Below are positions 16,081 through 23,191 of a DNA stretch of 64,000 nt, piece after piece. A program made the position numbers and the translations under genes. Position 1 is the stretch's first letter; every line of letters starts with the position of its first letter. The stretch lies in contig NZ_CP009922.3 of assembly GCF_000993785.3 (NCBI RefSeq), positions 3,038,001-3,102,000 on the forward strand. Reading direction: 5' to 3'. The stretch comes from Streptomyces xiamenensis. GTDB lineage: Bacteria; Actinomycetota; Actinomycetes; Streptomycetales; Streptomycetaceae. The notes beneath the pieces were generated by a model. That model made no database searches. It was not told the origin of the DNA and saw nothing but the letters and a program-made list of their open reading frames with translations.

Positions 16081-16365
16081 TCAGCCGCGCGCGGCGGCTG
16101 GGGTCGACGCCTTTTCCAGCACCAGCCGCAGCAGCCCGGAAACCGTCAGCTCGGCGGAGAGTTCCTCCTCGTCGACGGGGGTTTCGAACTCCTTCTCCAG
16201 CGCGGTCGCCAACTCCACGATGGTGAGGGAGTCGAAGGCCAGATCGTCCAGCGTCGGGTCCCGATCGAGGGCCGCCGCGTCGACTTCGAAATTTTCTCTG
16301 AGGATTCCCGTAACCTTCGCCCGCACGTCCGCTTCCATTCCATTCGCCTCTCTCGTGTCCCGCAT
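16081..16365 (-). CDS. acyl carrier protein
   Basis: A 94-residue acidic, all-helical protein with the phosphopantetheine attachment site LAFDSLTIVELA (Ser46), typical of type II carrier proteins. It carries acyl or ketoacyl chains as thioesters. It lies directly downstream of the KAS III gene on the same strand, so the two are surely an operon and partners. Start choice is uncertain: ATGs at 16389, 16365 and 16338 are in frame; 16365 (AGGGAG 8 bases upstream) and 16338 (GAGAGG 8 bases upstream) both have good ribosome sites, 16389 has none. A dedicated ACP separate from the fatty-acid ACP is a sign of specialised metabolism. Confidence 0.9.
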   Translation of the reverse strand: MRDTREANGMEADVRAKVTGILRENFEVDAAALDRDPTLDDLAFDSLTIVELATALEKEFETPVDEEELSAELTVSGLLRLVLEKASTPAAARG

Positions 16366-16395
16366 GTCCTGAACTCCCTCTCCGCTCATTCGTGT

Positions 16396-17394
16396 TCAGC
16401 CCGCGACCGGCGCGACGTCCGGCCAGCGCAGTACCGTCGATCCCCAGGTGAGCCCGCCGCCGAAGGCCGTCAGCAGCACCCGGTGCCCGGGCCGCAGCCC
16501 GCCGCCGAGCGCCGCGTCGGCCAGCGCCAGCGGGATGGAGGCGGCCGAGGTGTTGCCCACCCGCTCGATCTGCGAGACCACCCGCCCGGCCGGCACCCCG
16601 AGTTCGGCCGCGACCGCGTCGAGGATCCGCTGGTTGGCCTGGTGCGCCACCACCCGGTCCACATCCGCGACCGTCCACCCGGTCCGCTCCAGCACCGCAC
16701 GCGAGGAGGCCGCCATCTGCGCGACCGCCCGCCGGAAGACCTTCTTGCCCTGCATCCGGAAGTACCGGTCACCGCCCACCGGCTGGCGCGAACCGCCCCC
16801 CGGCACCGTGATCAGATCGGCGAACGCGCCGTCGCTGCCCAGGTCGAAGGGGCCCAGCGCGCCCACCTCGGACGCCTGACCCGCCCGCAGCACCACCGCG
16901 CCCGCCCCGTCCCCGAACACCGCGCGGGTGGTGCGGTCCGCCGGATCCAGGATCGTCGAGTAGGTGTCGGCGCCGATCAGCAGCACCCGCCGCGCCGAGC
17001 CGCTGGCGATCAGCCCGGACGCCACCGCGAGCCCGTACACGAACCCGCTGCACACGGCCGCCACATCGAAGGCGGGCACCGTGCCGAGCCCCAGCCGGCT
17101 GGCCACCTCGGGGGCGGTGGCCGGGCACGGCCGGTCCGGGGTGGTGGTGGCCACCAGCACGGCGTCCGCCTCGGCCGCGCCGGCCGACTTCAGCGCCCGG
17201 CTGCCGGCCTCCACCGCCAGGTCGGAGGTCGCCGTCCCCGGCGCGCTCACATGCCGGCTGCCTATTCCCGTACGGGTGCGTATCCAGGCGTCGCTGGTAT
17301 CGAGTTCACCCGCCAGCTCCTCATTCGTGACGATCCTGGGCGGCAACCACGAACCGATTCCGGCCAGCACCGCCGCCCGTGCTCCTAATTCCAT
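16396..17394 (-). CDS. 3-oxoacyl-ACP synthase III (KAS III, FabH-like), TTA-containing
   Basis: 332 residues with the complete KAS III triad: Cys115 in AAVCSGFVYGL, His251 in VVAHQANQRI and Asn281 in VGNTSAASIP. It condenses an acyl-CoA starter with malonyl-ACP to a beta-ketoacyl-ACP. The fatty-acid fabH normally sits with fabD/fabF, absent here, so this is a specialised copy. Codon 3 is TTA (17386-17388), making production bldA dependent. Start ATG 17394 follows GGAGGAG. It is co-transcribed with the ACP gene and divergent from the AfsA-like gene, whose family uses beta-ketoacyl-ACP as a substrate. Confidence 0.92.
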   Translation of the reverse strand: MELGARAAVLAGIGSWLPPRIVTNEELAGELDTSDAWIRTRTGIGSRHVSAPGTATSDLAVEAGSRALKSAGAAEADAVLVATTTPDRPCPATAPEVASRLGLGTVPAFDVAAVCSGFVYGLAVASGLIASGSARRVLLIGADTYSTILDPADRTTRAVFGDGAGAVVLRAGQASEVGALGPFDLGSDGAFADLITVPGGGSRQPVGGDRYFRMQGKKVFRRAVAQMAASSRAVLERTGWTVADVDRVVAHQANQRILDAVAAELGVPAGRVVSQIERVGNTSAASIPLALADAALGGGLRPGHRVLLTAFGGGLTWGSTVLRWPDVAPVAG

Positions 17395-17613
17395 TTCGGG
17401 TCATCTCCTCCAGAGAATCCGGAGGCCCATGGAAGCGCGGAGAACAAAGCGGCGTCAACGCGCAGAGCGGTGACACCGGCAGTGGATATCGGGGGGCCTG
17501 CCCGAAGGGCTACCCCACTCTTCCCGATTGTGGCCGCAGATTCTGGAAACGAGGATGATCCGCGGGCTTCCCGCATCGATGTTACATCTCTATTTCCAGG
17601 AGAGGAACGGGAA
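17395..17613. promoter_or_regulatory. divergent promoter region of the acyl cluster
   Basis: The 219-bp gap between the minus-strand KAS III/ACP operon and the plus-strand AfsA-like operon must hold both promoters. It contains ribosome sites at each end. I see no convincing A-factor-type ARE palindrome in it. Confidence 0.5.
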
Positions 17614-18390
17614 ATGAGCACGCATGTCATGGTGGTTGCGGATCGCTTCAGCGGATTCGCGGGACCTGGCGTGGTCCGCACCGTCTCCGCCCTCGCGGCC
17701 GATATCGGCGCCGGCCGGTACGACACGGAAAACGGCGACCCGGAAAGCGGCGAGGCAGACGGCGGCGTCCGGCTCCACGAGGGCCAGGGCGTGGGCCGCT
17801 TCGAACGCGCCTATCTGCAGGCCGCGATCGACCGGCGCGGTCTCGCCGACCGCATCCGGTTCGCCGACCCCGGCCTCGAACCGGTCGGGCGCGACATCGT
17901 TCACAAGCGCAGCGCCGACAACGTCCTGCTGGCCGGCCTGCGGCGCACCGGCGACCGCACGTACACGGCCGGCATCCGGGTGCACGGCGACAACGAACTG
18001 CTCCTGGACCACCAGACCGGCGAACACGTCCAGGGCATGGTCATCGTGGAGGCCGCCCGCCAGCTGTTCCTCGGCGTCTTCGAGCACGGCTACCGCGACC
18101 GCTGGCCGCTGACCAGCTTCTACATCGTCTGGAACTCGGTCCGGCTGGACTTCGCCGGCTTCCTCTTCCCGCTGCCCGCCCAGATCAGCGGCACCGTCCG
18201 CGAGATCTCCCTCGAACGCCCCCGCCAGCAGCTGGAATTCGCGCTGCACACCGAGCTGAGCCAGGGCGGCCGGCCGGTCGCCGCCGGGGAGATCGGATTC
18301 TCCGCGCTGCCCACCGACCGGATCGCGGCCATCGAACGCCGCAAAGCCGCCCGCGCGGTGAGCGGCGTGCTCGCCACCGTCGCCGCCTGA
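17614..18390 (+). CDS. AfsA-type hotdog domain protein
   Basis: 258 residues. From about residue 85 the protein carries the A-factor biosynthesis hotdog pattern: VHKRSADNVLLAGLRR, then EHVQGMVIVEAARQLFLGVF, then a second strand set ending GRPVAAGEIGFSALP. AfsA/ScbA/MmfL enzymes join a beta-ketoacyl-ACP to dihydroxyacetone phosphate on the way to butyrolactones, butenolides and furans. Those enzymes usually have two hotdog domains in about 300 residues. Here one is clear and the first 80 residues are unlike the family, so the reaction may differ. Start ATG 17614 follows AGGAGAGG. First gene of a seven-gene plus-strand operon. Confidence 0.8.
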   Translation: MSTHVMVVADRFSGFAGPGVVRTVSALAADIGAGRYDTENGDPESGEADGGVRLHEGQGVGRFERAYLQAAIDRRGLADRIRFADPGLEPVGRDIVHKRSADNVLLAGLRRTGDRTYTAGIRVHGDNELLLDHQTGEHVQGMVIVEAARQLFLGVFEHGYRDRWPLTSFYIVWNSVRLDFAGFLFPLPAQISGTVREISLERPRQQLEFALHTELSQGGRPVAAGEIGFSALPTDRIAAIERRKAARAVSGVLATVAA

Positions 18391-18400
18391 CGCCCCGACA

Positions 18401-18429
18401 CCCCTACCCCCACCCCCACCCCCACCCCA
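18401..18429 (+). repeat. C-rich tandem hexamer, potential G-quadruplex on the minus strand
   Basis: Four to five imperfect copies of CCCCCA (CCCCTA then CCCCCA repeats). The minus strand carries runs of 4-5 G separated by TG or TA. It lies in the 69-bp gap between the AfsA-like gene and the next gene. Confidence 0.6.
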
Positions 18430-18459
18430 TCACCCGCCCCGACCACGGAGGAGACCCCC

Positions 18460-19068
18460 GTGTCCGCACCGCTGCTGCTCGTCACCGAAGTCCCGGTCCT
18501 CACCGACGCCGTCGACAAGGCCGCCGAGACCTGGAGCGCCCACCCCACCGCCCCCGGCTCCGCCCTCTTCCGCTCCCTGGACGGCGAAGGGCTGCTGGTG
18601 GAGCTGACCCCGCTCACCGGCACCGACGACATCGCGGAGCACGCCGACGCCCACCGCGCCGCGGCCGACGCGCTCGCCCCGCTGCTGGCCGGCGACTTCC
18701 GCCGCCAGGTCGTCGCGTTCGTCGAGGCGCCCAAGGACACCGACGACCCGCTGCCCGCCACCCCGTACCTCCAGCTGCGGCACGTCGAGGTCAAGCCGCC
18801 CGTGTACGACGGCTACCGCGCCTGGCGCGAGCGCACGATCTTCGAGGTGGTGCGCGAGCACGCCGAGGTCGAGGTCTTCCTCGCCTACCACTCGCTGCTG
18901 TCCACCGAGCCCGGCGTGCTGTTCGTCTCCGGCTTCTCCGTCGAACCCGACACCTACCAGGCGGTGTTCACCTCCCCCGCGTACCAGGAGATCGTCCGCC
19001 AGGCCGGCGACACCTACATCACCGACCGGGGCCTGTACACCCGGATCTACGCCCGCGTCACGGCCTGA
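18460..19068 (+). CDS. unknown protein, possible tandem alpha-beta barrel (ABM-like) fold
   Basis: 202 residues, cytosolic, no signal peptide. I do not recognise it. It seems to have two similar halves: each has a strand-like LLLVTEVPVL or YLQLRHVEVKPP opening, a helix, and a strand such as VVAFVEA or VLFVSGFS, as in dimeric alpha-beta barrel proteins (antibiotic biosynthesis monooxygenase or NIPSNAP types). The C-terminal half (RTIFEVVREHAEVEVFLAYHS) is the better conserved looking part. Start GTG 18460 follows GGAGGAG. It lies between the AfsA-like and SDR genes in one operon, so a cofactor-free oxygenase or cyclase role is conceivable but not shown. Confidence 0.7.
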   Translation: MSAPLLLVTEVPVLTDAVDKAAETWSAHPTAPGSALFRSLDGEGLLVELTPLTGTDDIAEHADAHRAAADALAPLLAGDFRRQVVAFVEAPKDTDDPLPATPYLQLRHVEVKPPVYDGYRAWRERTIFEVVREHAEVEVFLAYHSLLSTEPGVLFVSGFSVEPDTYQAVFTSPAYQEIVRQAGDTYITDRGLYTRIYARVTA

Positions 19069-19088
19069 GCAGGGAAGCGAGCAGCCAC

Positions 19089-19847
19089 ATGAGCGACATC
19101 GCAGTGATCTCGGGCGCCACCGGCGGCATCGGCGGCGCGATCGCCGAACGCCTGGTGCGCGACGGTGCCACCGTCATCCTCCTCGGCCGCGACGCCGCCC
19201 GCCTGGAGGCCACCCGCAAACGGCTGGAGGCCGGCGTCCCGGTCGTCCTCGACATCAACGACCCCGACTCCGTGACGGACGGCATCCGCACCGTCCTGGA
19301 ACGGTTCGGCCGCATCGACGTGCTCGTCAACGCCGCCGGGGACGGGCCGGTCGCCCCGCTCCTGGAGACCACCGACGCCCTGTGGGACGCAACGATCGGC
19401 GGCAAGCTGCTCGGCGCGGTCCGCCTCACCCGCACCGTCGCCCGCGCCATGGTCGAACGGGGCAGCGGCCGGATCGTGTTCATCAATGGCTCCTTCCGCC
19501 GCGAGCCCGACCCGCTGTTCGTCATCAACGGCACCGTCAACGCCGGGCTGGGCGCCTTCGCCAAGGCCATCTCCCGCGATCTGGGCGCCCACGGGCTGCG
19601 CGTCAACACCGTGGACCCCGGCGCCACCGACACCCCGCTGTGGTCGCGCACCCTGGAGGACCTGGCCCGCCGCTTCGGCGGCACCGCGCGGGAGACCGGC
19701 GCCGACTTCGCCGCCAAGACCCCCTACGGACGGCTGCCCACCCCCGAGGACGTCGCGCAGGCGGTGGCGTTCCTGCTCTCCCCGGCCGCCGCGCAGATCA
19801 ACGGCGCGTCGATCACCGTCGACGGCGGCGCCTCGGTGGCGGTGTGA
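19089..19847 (+). CDS. SDR-fold protein lacking the canonical Tyr/Lys pair
   Basis: 252 residues with an SDR Rossmann fold: SGATGGIGGAIAE nucleotide-binding loop, VNAAGDG in place of NNAG, GRIVFINGS with the usual Ser (about 135), and the C-terminal NGASITVDGG. Where YxxxK is expected the sequence is NGTVNAGL (about 147-154), so both catalytic Tyr and Lys are Asn. It either uses another chemistry, such as cyclisation, dehydration or binding, or is a non-catalytic partner. The stop codon overlaps the start of the MFS gene (TGATG). Fifth position in neither other SDR nor reductase is present in this operon. Confidence 0.85.
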   Translation: MSDIAVISGATGGIGGAIAERLVRDGATVILLGRDAARLEATRKRLEAGVPVVLDINDPDSVTDGIRTVLERFGRIDVLVNAAGDGPVAPLLETTDALWDATIGGKLLGAVRLTRTVARAMVERGSGRIVFINGSFRREPDPLFVINGTVNAGLGAFAKAISRDLGAHGLRVNTVDPGATDTPLWSRTLEDLARRFGGTARETGADFAAKTPYGRLPTPEDVAQAVAFLLSPAAAQINGASITVDGGASVAV

Positions 19848-21058
19848 TGACGGCGCTCGCGCCCCCGGCCGCGCCGGCCACCGCGCTGCGCGCCCCGCTC
19901 ACCGCGGCGGCGGCCACCTGCTGCGCCGTGTCCACCGTGTATCTGACCCAGCCGGTCTTCCCCGAGATCGCCGCCTCCCTGGACACCGGCGCGCAGAGCG
20001 TACGGCTGGCGTTCACCGTCACCACCCTCGCCTACGCGCTGGCGTTCTTCCTCTTCGGGCCGCTGACCGACCGGGTCCGCACCACCGTGCTCGGCGGCTC
20101 GGGCGCGGTCGCCGTCGCCCTTCTGCTCCCGGCCGCCGCCGCCGCGCCGAACCTGCCGCTGTTCGCGGCGCTGCTGACGCTGGCGGGCATCGCGGCGGCC
20201 GCGGTGCCCGCGGCGATGATCGCGCTGATGCCCAGGATCGCGCCGCCGGGACAGACCGGGCTGTACTTCGGGCTGATCATCGGCGCGACCGTCGCGGGGA
20301 TCACCCTGGGCCGTTCCTTCACCGGTCTGGTCGCGGGCTGGGCGGGCTGGCGGGAGGCGCTGCTGCTGCTGGCCCTGCTGAACCTCGCCGCCGCGTTCGC
20401 GGTGACCCGCCTCCCGGCACCACCCGCACCTTCGGCGGCGGCGCCGAACTCCCCGGGACTGGCCCAGGCGTACCGGGCGGCGGCCCGCATGACGGCGCAC
20501 CCGCCGGTGCTGCGCCCGCTGGCCATCGGCTCGCTGCTGTTCTTCGGCTACCTGGGCGTCATCACGTTCCTCACCTACCGGCTGCGCGGCGAGCCCTTCG
20601 GCTACGGCGCGGGCGCGATCGGCGCGGTCAGCCTCGCCGGACTGATCGGCGTCGCCGGCGCGCCGCTGGCCGGCCGCCTGAGCGGCCGGATCGGCGCCCG
20701 CCGCATGGTGCTGCTCGGCCTCGCCCTGGTGGCGGCGGGCATCGGCGCGCTGGGCGTGGCCACCGGCCCCGTGCTGCTGACGGCGGGCGTACTCCTCGTC
20801 TTCCTCGGGGTGTTCTCCTGCCAGCCGGCCGTCCTGGTGCTGCTGGCACGGGCCGCCCCGCCGGAGCGGGCGGGCGCCGCGTCCTCGCTCTACCTGCTCG
20901 TGTGCCTGCTGGCCGGCTCGCTGTCCAGTGCGGCGCTCGGCCCGGTGTGGTCGGCGGGCGGCTGGGCCGCGGTGACCGGCACCGGGGCGGCGGCCGTCGC
21001 CGCAGCGCTGGCCCTGGCCTTCCTCGGCTTCCCGCGAACGGAGGAGACCCCCCGATGA
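19847..21058 (+). CDS. MFS transporter, probable exporter
   Basis: 403 residues with about twelve hydrophobic segments. The loop after helix 2 reads GPLTDRVRTTV, the MFS motif A region, and the fold resembles the drug:H+ antiporter type of the YnfM/Bcr class. Its ATG overlaps the SDR stop and its own stop overlaps the start of the next gene (ATGA), so it is tightly coupled in the operon. The likely role is export of the cluster product or self-resistance. Confidence 0.88.
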   Translation: MTALAPPAAPATALRAPLTAAAATCCAVSTVYLTQPVFPEIAASLDTGAQSVRLAFTVTTLAYALAFFLFGPLTDRVRTTVLGGSGAVAVALLLPAAAAAPNLPLFAALLTLAGIAAAAVPAAMIALMPRIAPPGQTGLYFGLIIGATVAGITLGRSFTGLVAGWAGWREALLLLALLNLAAAFAVTRLPAPPAPSAAAPNSPGLAQAYRAAARMTAHPPVLRPLAIGSLLFFGYLGVITFLTYRLRGEPFGYGAGAIGAVSLAGLIGVAGAPLAGRLSGRIGARRMVLLGLALVAAGIGALGVATGPVLLTAGVLLVFLGVFSCQPAVLVLLARAAPPERAGAASSLYLLVCLLAGSLSSAALGPVWSAGGWAAVTGTGAAAVAAALALAFLGFPRTEETPR

Positions 21059-21885
21059 GTACGCGCCTGTCCCGCACCTACGCACTGGACCTCACCACCC
21101 AGGGGCCGCCCTACCCACCGAGCGAGATCATGAACGAGGACGGCGACTTCGTGGTCCTCGGCATGCTCAACCACGCCTCGGGGGAGCGCTCGTGGGGCGC
21201 GGCGATCGTCAGCGCCGCCAGCGAACTCCCGCCGTTCGGCGAGCAGGTGCCGTACACCATCGTCCGCGAACTGGCGCCGGACGGCGCCGGCGACGAGGAC
21301 ATGGTGCTGTACACCCTGCCGCTCCCGCTGCCGTGCACCAACTACCCCATGGTCTTCGCCCCCGAGCAGCGCCCGGAGGCCGGGCGCGAGGTACGGCCCA
21401 GCTATCCGCTGCACCGCGCGCCGATCCCGGATCTGCGGCCGGAGGACGGCCCGAAGGTCACCGAACCGATCACTTACGGCCAATGGTTACGGGCCCGGGG
21501 CGAGCTGGAGGTGACCCAGTCAGCCGACCGGCGCAGCGCCGACTTTCGTATGCGATGCGAAGGGCTGATCCCCAACAGCCTGTACACGGTGATGTCGCTG
21601 CGCGCCCACGACCTCGACCCGGCGGGACCCACCCGGCCCGGACCGCTCGGCGTCCCCAACGTCTTCGTGACGGACGCCAAGGGCGCTGCCGACTACGGCG
21701 CGACCCTGCCGAACCCGTTCCCGGCGGACCCGGGCGGCAACCGGATCGTCAACGTCATCGTGCTGTGGATGAGCTATCAGACCAGCTACGGCGGCGCGAT
21801 CGGCTGGTACGGCCTGGGCGGCGACATCCACGCCCAGCTGAAACTCAAATCCCTCGCATTTCACGAGTTCGCCACACAACCCTAG
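21055..21885 (+). CDS. unrecognised protein, TTA-containing
   Basis: 276 residues, soluble, no signal peptide or membrane segment. I do not recognise the family. The first 150 residues are Pro-rich with long loops (LPLPLPCTNYPMVFAPEQ); the C-terminal half has regular strand-like segments (LIPNSLYTVMSLRAH, NRIVNVIVLWMSYQTS) that suggest a beta-sandwich. Codon 145 is TTA (21487-21489). Start ATG 21055 overlaps the MFS stop. No metal or nucleophile motif is evident. Because it is translationally coupled to the exporter and sits before the tautomerase it should belong to the pathway, perhaps as a binding or cyclising protein. Confidence 0.75.
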   Translation: MSTRLSRTYALDLTTQGPPYPPSEIMNEDGDFVVLGMLNHASGERSWGAAIVSAASELPPFGEQVPYTIVRELAPDGAGDEDMVLYTLPLPLPCTNYPMVFAPEQRPEAGREVRPSYPLHRAPIPDLRPEDGPKVTEPITYGQWLRARGELEVTQSADRRSADFRMRCEGLIPNSLYTVMSLRAHDLDPAGPTRPGPLGVPNVFVTDAKGAADYGATLPNPFPADPGGNRIVNVIVLWMSYQTSYGGAIGWYGLGGDIHAQLKLKSLAFHEFATQP

Positions 21886-21894
21886 GAGCGATTC

Positions 21895-22110
21895 ATGCCC
21901 TTTATCACGGTGACAACCTGGCCGAATCAGACCGATGAGAAATGCCAGGAGCTGATCGAGGAGATCACCAAGGCCACCCATGCCGTGACCGGCGCACCCC
22001 TGGACAAGATCGCCGTCGTCATCCAGGAGATTCCGCAGAATCGCTGGGGCGAGGGTGGGATCATGGCCACCCACCCGGAATTCCCCGAACTCAGCCGGCG
22101 GCGGGGCTGA
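21895..22110 (+). CDS. 4-oxalocrotonate tautomerase family protein
   Basis: 71 residues. It starts [10 protein letters not shown], so Pro becomes the N-terminal catalytic base after Met removal, as in 4-OT. The helix [19 protein letters not shown] and strand [17 protein letters not shown] match the beta-alpha-beta tautomerase fold. The protein is about ten residues longer than typical 4-OT at the C-terminus. It would move a proton in an enol/keto or alpha,beta-unsaturated ketone. It sits 9 bp after the unknown gene in the same operon. Confidence 0.88.
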   Translation: MPFITVTTWPNQTDEKCQELIEEITKATHAVTGAPLDKIAVVIQEIPQNRWGEGGIMATHPEFPELSRRRG

Positions 22111-22138
22111 CCGTACGCCGTACAAGGAGCGACCGACC

Positions 22139-22975
22139 ATGGCAGCGAACGACCGCGACCGCTTCGGCGAGGGCCTGACCATCCTGCGGGAACTGGCGGG
22201 CGAGGAACATCCGTCGGTGCTCGACAGCTTCTCCGATGTGGCCCCGGACCTGGGCAGATTCACGGTCGAATTCCCGTACGGCGACATCTACGCGCGGCAG
22301 GCGCTCACCCTGCGGCAGCGCCAACTGGCCACCATCGGCGCCCTGACGGCGCTGGGCCACGCGCTGCCGCAGTTGCGCTTCCACATCAACGGCGCGCTGA
22401 ACGTGGGCTGCACCCGCCGCGAGATCACCGAAGCCATCATGCACGTGGTGATCTACGCGGGCTTCCCGGCGACCATCAACGCGCTCACGGTGGCCAAGGA
22501 CGTCTTCGAGGCCGCCGGACAGGAGCGGGGGAACGAGGACGGGAACACCGCGCGGAACGCGGAGCGGAACGCGGAGGAAACCGCTGGCGAGGAATCCGGG
22601 GAATCCCGCTACGACCGCGGCTGGCGGGCCCTGAGCGATATCGACGGAGAGGCGGGCGAAGCGGTCATCAAGAGCCTCGCGGACATCGCCCCCGATCTCG
22701 CCCGCTACATCATCGAATTCTCCTTCGGCGACATCTACGTGCGCCCCGGACTCGATCTGCACGCGCGGGAAATCGTGACCATCGCCGCCTGCACCGCCCT
22801 GGGAACGGCCCGCCCCCAGCTGAAAGTCCATGTGCACGGACTGCTGAATGTGGGCGGCAGCAAGGAGGAAGTCGTGGAAACCATTCTCCAGATGGCCGTC
22901 TACGCCGGATTCCCCGCCGCCATCAACGGCATCACGGCGGCCCGCGAGGTCTTCACCGAACGCGCCGCCTCCTGA
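22139..22975 (+). CDS. tandem carboxymuconolactone decarboxylase (AhpD-like) domain protein
   Basis: 278 residues with two CMD domains, about 30-130 ([37 protein letters not shown]) and about 170-270 ([35 protein letters not shown]), joined by a charged Asn/Glu/Arg-rich linker. The His and Glu of the gamma-CMD type are present in both. The peroxidase CxxC of AhpD is absent, so this is a lyase- or decarboxylase-like member rather than a peroxidase. Last gene of the operon; a perfect 18-bp terminator follows. A decarboxylation or lactone-opening step on the cluster product is a fair inference. Confidence 0.88.
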   Translation: MAANDRDRFGEGLTILRELAGEEHPSVLDSFSDVAPDLGRFTVEFPYGDIYARQALTLRQRQLATIGALTALGHALPQLRFHINGALNVGCTRREITEAIMHVVIYAGFPATINALTVAKDVFEAAGQERGNEDGNTARNAERNAEETAGEESGESRYDRGWRALSDIDGEAGEAVIKSLADIAPDLARYIIEFSFGDIYVRPGLDLHAREIVTIAACTALGTARPQLKVHVHGLLNVGGSKEEVVETILQMAVYAGFPAAINGITAAREVFTERAAS

Positions 22976-22980
22976 CCACC

Positions 22981-23027
22981 GCCCCGCCGGCCCTCCCGCG
23001 ACGGTGCCCCGGGAGGGCCGGCGGGGC
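22981..23027 (+). terminator. operon terminator, 18-bp perfect stem
   Basis: GCCCCGCCGGCCCTCCCG (22981-22998) and its exact complement (23010-23027), 11-nt loop. It marks the end of the AfsA-to-CMD operon. Confidence 0.9.
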
Positions 23028-23113
23028 GCGGGTGCCGCAGTCGTGATCACGGACGTCGCCGGCGTCCCGGACACGCTCTTCTCCCGCCCGCCCGAGTCCC
23101 CCGCGCCGGACCT

Positions 23114-23148
23114 GGACCCGGGCCCGGCGCGAGGCCGGGCCCGGGTCC
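23114..23148 (-). terminator. terminator of the LPMO gene
   Basis: GGACCCGGGCCCGGC (23114-23128) and its exact complement (23134-23148) with a 5-nt loop, 44 bp beyond the LPMO stop codon. Confidence 0.85.
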
Positions 23149-23191
23149 GCCGCCGGTGCAGCCGGGGTGCCGGCGCCGGCGTGGCGCCGCG

